From contig NZ_JBHTMP010000004.1 of the NCBI RefSeq assembly GCF_042679305.1, positions 140,963 through 204,962 on the forward strand: a stretch of DNA of 64,000 nucleotides. Reading direction: 5' to 3'. How positions within the stretch are numbered: position 1 is the stretch's first letter; every line of letters begins with the position of its first letter. Under the pieces are notes generated by a model, which was not told the DNA's origin, did no database searches, and was given only the letters and a program-made list of their open reading frames with translations. The position numbers and the translations under genes are program-made. Origin of the DNA: Micromonospora_H sonneratiae. Lineage in GTDB: Bacteria > Actinomycetota > Actinomycetes > Mycobacteriales > Micromonosporaceae. Positions 22,401-28,400 of this stretch are shown here, in pieces.

Positions 22401-25400
22401 GGGGGCCCGCAGTTGCCGGTCCGGACTCTGCCGGCGCTCCTGTTCGGTCGCTGCGGCGATGCTGCCCTCGGTGACCGCCTGCGCGTTCTGGGGCGTCAGC
22501 GTCGCCAGCGCCTTCGGGTCGATCAACCCGGAGGTCCTGTCCTGACCTGGTGTCGGGGACAGGGGGCGGACCGGCGGTGGTGTCTGATAGCCCAGGCGGT
22601 AGGCGTCGTCGAGGAACATCCGGGTGTAGACCCGGCTCCAGGCGACGCGGAGTTCGCCGGTGACAGCGCTGCGGAACTGAAAACGCGCGTCCATCGCGAT
22701 CACGGTGGTCGGTTCGGTGTCGAACTTGACCTTGTTGAGCACCACGGAGCCGAACCCCGGTCCGGGTCGGCTGTGCGACAGCCCCCGGTCCAGGGTGACC
22801 GGCACCTCGAACTCGAAACCCAACTTGCCCGTGAGGTAGGAGATCGGGTTGATGTTGAAGGCCTTGAGCCCGAGGTTCACGGGAGCGCCGAGGCTGAAGC
22901 CGTTGCCCTGGCTCTGTGAGTGTCCGACGTTGGTGATGTAGTAGTCCTCGGCATCGACCCGGGTGAAGTCGTCCCGCTCCACCACGACCTCGTCGTTGAA
23001 GAACTCCACCTGCATCAGCAGCACGTCGAGCGAGGCCATGCCGGCCATCCAGTGCGGGGTGATCAGTACCGGCGACGATGCCACCCCGCTGTACGCGTCG
23101 TGGATGTTGCCGGTGATCGATCCGGGGCTGACGAACTTCTGGAACGCCGCGTACGCCGGTGAGCCGATCTTCTGGAACTGCTTGCCCAGTGCCCCGGAGG
23201 CAGCCTCCCGCAACTCACCCACGTTGGTTACCACCGGCACCCCGCCCAGCCGGGGCAACGGCCGCGGGCCGGTACGGATCTCCGGCTGGTAGCGGTCCGG
23301 CTGCACCTGGATGGTCGGATCGATGTCTGGGTTGTCGACGTTGAGCATCGGTGGCGGAGGCGGCGAGTCCGGCCGGCCCGTCAACGCCGACCAGTTCGCC
23401 GAACTCGCCGCCCGGACGATCGGCTGCTGACCCGGGGCAAGGTCGAACGTGTGTCGTTGGAGCAGCTCCCGGGGCCAGCGGACGACCAGTGCGTCGTCCA
23501 CGGTCAGTGGCGGGGCCACCCGTGTCCGCTGACCATCCTTACGTAGCGTGATGCCCACGTCGATGCTGAACAGGAACTCCACCGCCCGGTACGACGACCC
23601 CTTGAAGATCTGCGTCGTGGCCGCCATCGAGCTGGACTTGCGGGTGCTGCTGACCGCGTCGAGGTTGAACTTGAGCCCGTACGACGTCTTCAGCATCTCC
23701 AGGACGGTCAGGCCCGGCTTCTTGGTCGTGTCGCCCACCGGCGTGACCGGGATGCTGGCTTCGAAGCCGCGCCTGTCGTCGGTTGTGTTGTCCAGTCCCT
23801 GCTGTCGGTCGATCAGCTGCCGGGTCCGTACCTCCTTCTTGCCGAGTGCCTGGTAGGCGGTCGAGTCGAACAGTCGGTTGAGATGGGTGTCGGTCAGCTG
23901 CTCCCACGCGCCGTAACGGAGATCTACCTCCACCGAGTAGGTCCCGTCCGAGGTCGGCAGGACGATCGGCAGTCGGTCGTTGAGGAGGTTCTCCATCGTC
24001 TGGAGCAGCGCGTTGCCGGCCAGGTACGGTGCCAGCAGCCCACGGATCTCCATGGCCATGCGGTTGGGGAACATCCCGACGATGTGGTTCTCGATCATTT
24101 CCACCAGCTGGTCGTCAGCCAGGTTGAAGGTGTCGGCGCTGGATGCCGACCGCCGGTCTGCGGTGATCGCGTACTCCGGCGGCGCGAACACCGACCGCTT
24201 GTCGAGCTCGGCGTACGTGGCCTCCAGATCCGATTCCGGGATGACCAGCATGTCGCCGGTGGTCGGAGTGCCCGGCCGATTACGGACCGTCTCGGTGGGC
24301 TCGGAGACCTGGCCCTCCGGGCTGATGACGACGATGCTCGGCGGCCGTTGCTGGGGCGACGACCTGAGCGGATCGGTCACGTCGAGGTTGGCGTTCCGGG
24401 TGGTGCCGTTGTCCTGACCGGTGGTGTCGTCCTGAGTGTCGTCGGCGGTGATCTCGGCGTCGATGGTGGGCGGGCTGCTCGTCGTCGCGGTGATGAGGTT
24501 CCCGTCACCACCCGCTCTCGTGATCTCGTAGGCCAGCCGGGCCCGCTTGGCCTCCACCCCTTTGAGCCGATAGTCCAGCAGGTCGACGTCCCGTTTCGGG
24601 GGCACCACCACGCTGTCGCCGTCCCGACCTGCCGAGGAGACGTCCTGGTTGAGCTGCTGGAAGTCACCGACCAGCTTCGCGAGATCGTTGGTCAGTTTCG
24701 CGCGCCCGTTCGGATCCGGGACGGTGTCGATCGCCTTCTGTAGTCCGGCCGCGTATCCGATCTCGGGCCGCCGGAACGTGTCGTACACCGCCTGCCAGCC
24801 GCCCCGGAAGGTGTTCCAGCCGGTGACGACCGCGTCACGGCCGCCGCCTCGGACCCGTTCGTCCTGGTCCGAGGACTGACCGTCGGCCGGCCTGCCCTTT
24901 CCCCGGTCCGGTCGGGGCTGGGTGGGCTCGTCGTCGCTGCTCCGTGAATCGCTGCTGGCACTGTCGGACTGGTGGCCGACGGTCATGCCCGCCACCGTCA
25001 GTTGGATCATGGTGAAGTCCGCCGCCAGGTGCGCGAACGCGTCCGCCCGCTCCGCCGGGCTACGGGTCAGGAAGCCGCTCTCGCCGTCGTTGTCCCGCAT
25101 CTGCGTCGCCAACAGGTCGAACCGGTCGAGGAACTGCCTCCACTCGGTGGCGTTCCGGGCGGTCGCGGTGGTGTCGGTGTACCAGGCCTCGTACTCGGTG
25201 CGTACCGCCTCGACCTGTGCGGCGAACCCGTCCCACGCTTCCGGCAGCCAGCCGTAACGGTCGCGTGCCGGTGGGGCCGGTCGGCCGGCGATCGCGGCCC
25301 GGGTCGCCTCGTCGAGCACGTTGAACTGCAACGACAACTCGACCACCGCGTCGCGCAGGGCCGCCGGGTCGGTGACCCCGGCCGGCTGCCCACCCCCCTC

Positions 25401-28400
25401 CGGCGGTGTCACCAGCGACGCGACCGCGTCACGCAGTTCCTCGTACCGTGTCCCGGCCGTCCGTAGGTCGATCCGCCGGTCGAGGTTGCCGTCACCGGAC
25501 AGGGCGTTGCTGGCCCGCTGCTGTTGGGCGTCGTAGCCGGCCATGGCGTCCAGAAAGTCCGGCCAGCCCTCCGGGGCCTCGGTCGTACCGTCCCACGGGC
25601 TGAGCACCATGAGCAGCAGGTTCAGCGGGCCGGCCAGCCGGTGACGCAGCGAGGTCTGGGTGTCGGCGTCGAGCACGTCGTCACCCCGGCCGTCGGCCAC
25701 CAGACCGGTGAGCTGTCCGACGATCTGCTGGTACGACTGCTGGTAGGCGCCCCACACCGTGACGACGGCGGCCCGTTCAGCGGCCGTCCCCCGGTTGGTC
25801 CCGGTCAGGTCGGCCAGGGCGATCCGGTTCAGCCACTCGCGAAGGGCGGCCATCGTCTCCGAGTGACTGGTGACGATCTGCTCCAGGGTCTCCTGGATGG
25901 TCGTCGGTCCGAGGTCGGAGTCCGAGTCCGACTGCTGGTCCGCGTCGTTCGGCTGCTCCTCTTCGCTGCTGTCGCTGTTCTCGTTGCCCGTCGGGTCGTC
26001 CTGGTTGGTCCCGGTGGGATTCCCGATGCTGGGGGAGCGCACCTCGAAGTGTGTACTGGCGGCGACGAACGACGTGTTGTCGGCACTTGGGGTGACGTTC
26101 TCCGCCTCGGCCACCGAGGCCATGAAATCGGTGACCTGCTGCCGGACCGAGGCGATCTCGGTCGCCGTCGGCAGCGGTGCGCTGCTGGCGGGGTTGACGC
26201 TGCGCACGATCAGGTCGTCGAGCGCGTCCAGCGCGACCTTGGCGTCCTGCTCCAGGCCGTCGCGCAACCGCGTCGCGGTCTGGCCGTTCGGTAGCGGCCC
26301 GGCGTACGCGGTCAGGTTGTCGAACAGCGTCTGGTAGCGGGTCTCGAACTCGACGACCTGCATGGCGATGTCGAACAGTTCCGCCCGTACCGCAGCCTCG
26401 TCCGGCGGTGTCTCCGGCGTGTCGGGCGTGTCCGGCGTCTCGTCGTCGATGATCTCCGTGAACCGGTCCGAGTCGACGTCCTCGGTGGTCTCGCGGCGAA
26501 GCGGCGGTGGAGGTGGTGTCCAGAGCGAGCGGGCCGTCTCCTCCACCACGGACAACTCGGCGTCGAGGTCGGCGGCCAGGTCACGGACCGCCTGGATCTC
26601 CTCGGCCGTCGGAGGGTGCGTGCCGTCCGGGGACTCGATACGCAACAGCAGGTCGGCGACCTCGGCGGCCAGGCCGGCGTGACTGGCAGCCAACCGTTCC
26701 CGCCAGACCTGTGGGGTTTCGCCGTCCGGGCTGAGCTGGTCCAGTCCGGTCATCATGAACAGCGCGGTGGCGAACCGGTCCCGTAGGCCCGCCGCCGTCG
26801 CCACGACCTCCTGCACCTGCGCGACGATCGTCGGCGCGACGTCCGGAGCCGAGGTGACCGAGCCGGGTGCGGTGACGAAGGAACCGGTGTCGGCGTCGAC
26901 GGCCTGACCGGAGAGATCGACGATGCCGTGGAAGATGGGCGTGGAGTCGCCGTTCTCGACCGCGAGCACCAGATCGGCCAGCCGGTCGTTGAACCGTTCC
27001 GCCCGGACCAACGCCTCACCGATCAGGGTGCCGGTGATCTCGTCGGCCGGGCCGAGACGCAGCAGGGTCAGGTCGGTCAGGGCCCGCCGGTAGGCGTCGA
27101 GGTCGAGGGCCAACCGGTCCACGGCCCCGACCGGGCCCTGACCGGTGGCGGCAAGCGCCTGCGCCTTGGTGACCCGTTGGTTGAGCGCGTTGAAGGTACG
27201 CCGCATGAAGGCGTACCGGGAGGCCTCCTCGGGCAGCGTCTCGTCGAGTTTCGCGCCGGCCGTCTGCCACTGTTCCTGCTTACCGCCGGGCAGGCCCGGT
27301 TTGGGTCGCTCGACCGCCCGTACGCCGGCCTTGAGCTGGTCGCGCAGCATGGCCAGGTGGTCCAGGTGCGCGGTGATCTCCGTCGTGGTGAGCGACGTCG
27401 GATCCGTGGCCAACGTCGCCAACAGGTCCGACAGACCGCTGCGGTACCTGCTCCACGCCTCGATGAGCATCTCCCGCTGCGCGTACGGGTTGCTCAGCCG
27501 GCGGGTACGGCCTCGGTTGATCTTCGCGATCGCCGCGTCCACGTCGCTACCGAGCCGGCCGAAGCCCTCCCGCAGGTCGGTGAGTCTGGCGTCCAGCACA
27601 GGCTCGGAGAGCAGCGGTGTCACCGTCGTGGTCGTGGTCGTGGACGTCGTCGGAGTTCCCTGCTCGAGCGTGGCCAGTCGTTCGGTTATGGCGTTCTCGA
27701 ACTCGGTGAGTTCGGCGACGGTCGCCACCAGTTCGTTGGCCGGGATGGAGCTGAGCAGACCGGTGGTGGCGGTCTGGTAGGCCACCCAGTCCCGATGGAG
27801 GGTGGCACCGGCCGTTGCCAGTTCCGGCGTGGGGCCGCTCAGGTGACTGCTGACGACTGTCTCGACCTTGGGGCGTAGCTCGATGAGGTTCGCCCGGAGC
27901 CGGGCCAGGTCGGCGTTCGCGTTCCGGATCGCATTGCTGGTGACCGAGATCGACCCGCCGATCCCGGTAACGCCGGGATGGATGCTGGCCGTGGGCACGG
28001 TCGGGGTCAGGCTCGGCGCCCGTTGCGTCGTCGGCCCGGGGTTGACGATCGAGCTGCCCGGTGTGCCATTGCCGACCGACTCCCCGCCGACCGGCCGCCG
28101 GCCCTCCGGGGTGCTACCGGTGCTGCTCGACCCCCCGCCATCGGTGGGTCCACTGGTGACGAACGGTGCGCTGGCCTCCGTGACCGGGCCGGTGCCCGGC
28201 GACCGGGACGATGTCGGGGTCTCCTGCGGGCCCGTCGGCTCGATGTCGTCAGCCGGCTCGATGTCGCCGGTCGGCTCGAACTCGACCTCCGATGGCGTCT
28301 CCACCGGTTCGTCGATCTGGTGTTCGGACTGCTGGTCGCTGGTGACGTTCTCGGTTGCGCTGGTGTCCGTTCCGTCGAAGTTGATCACGTACGGCGCGAC

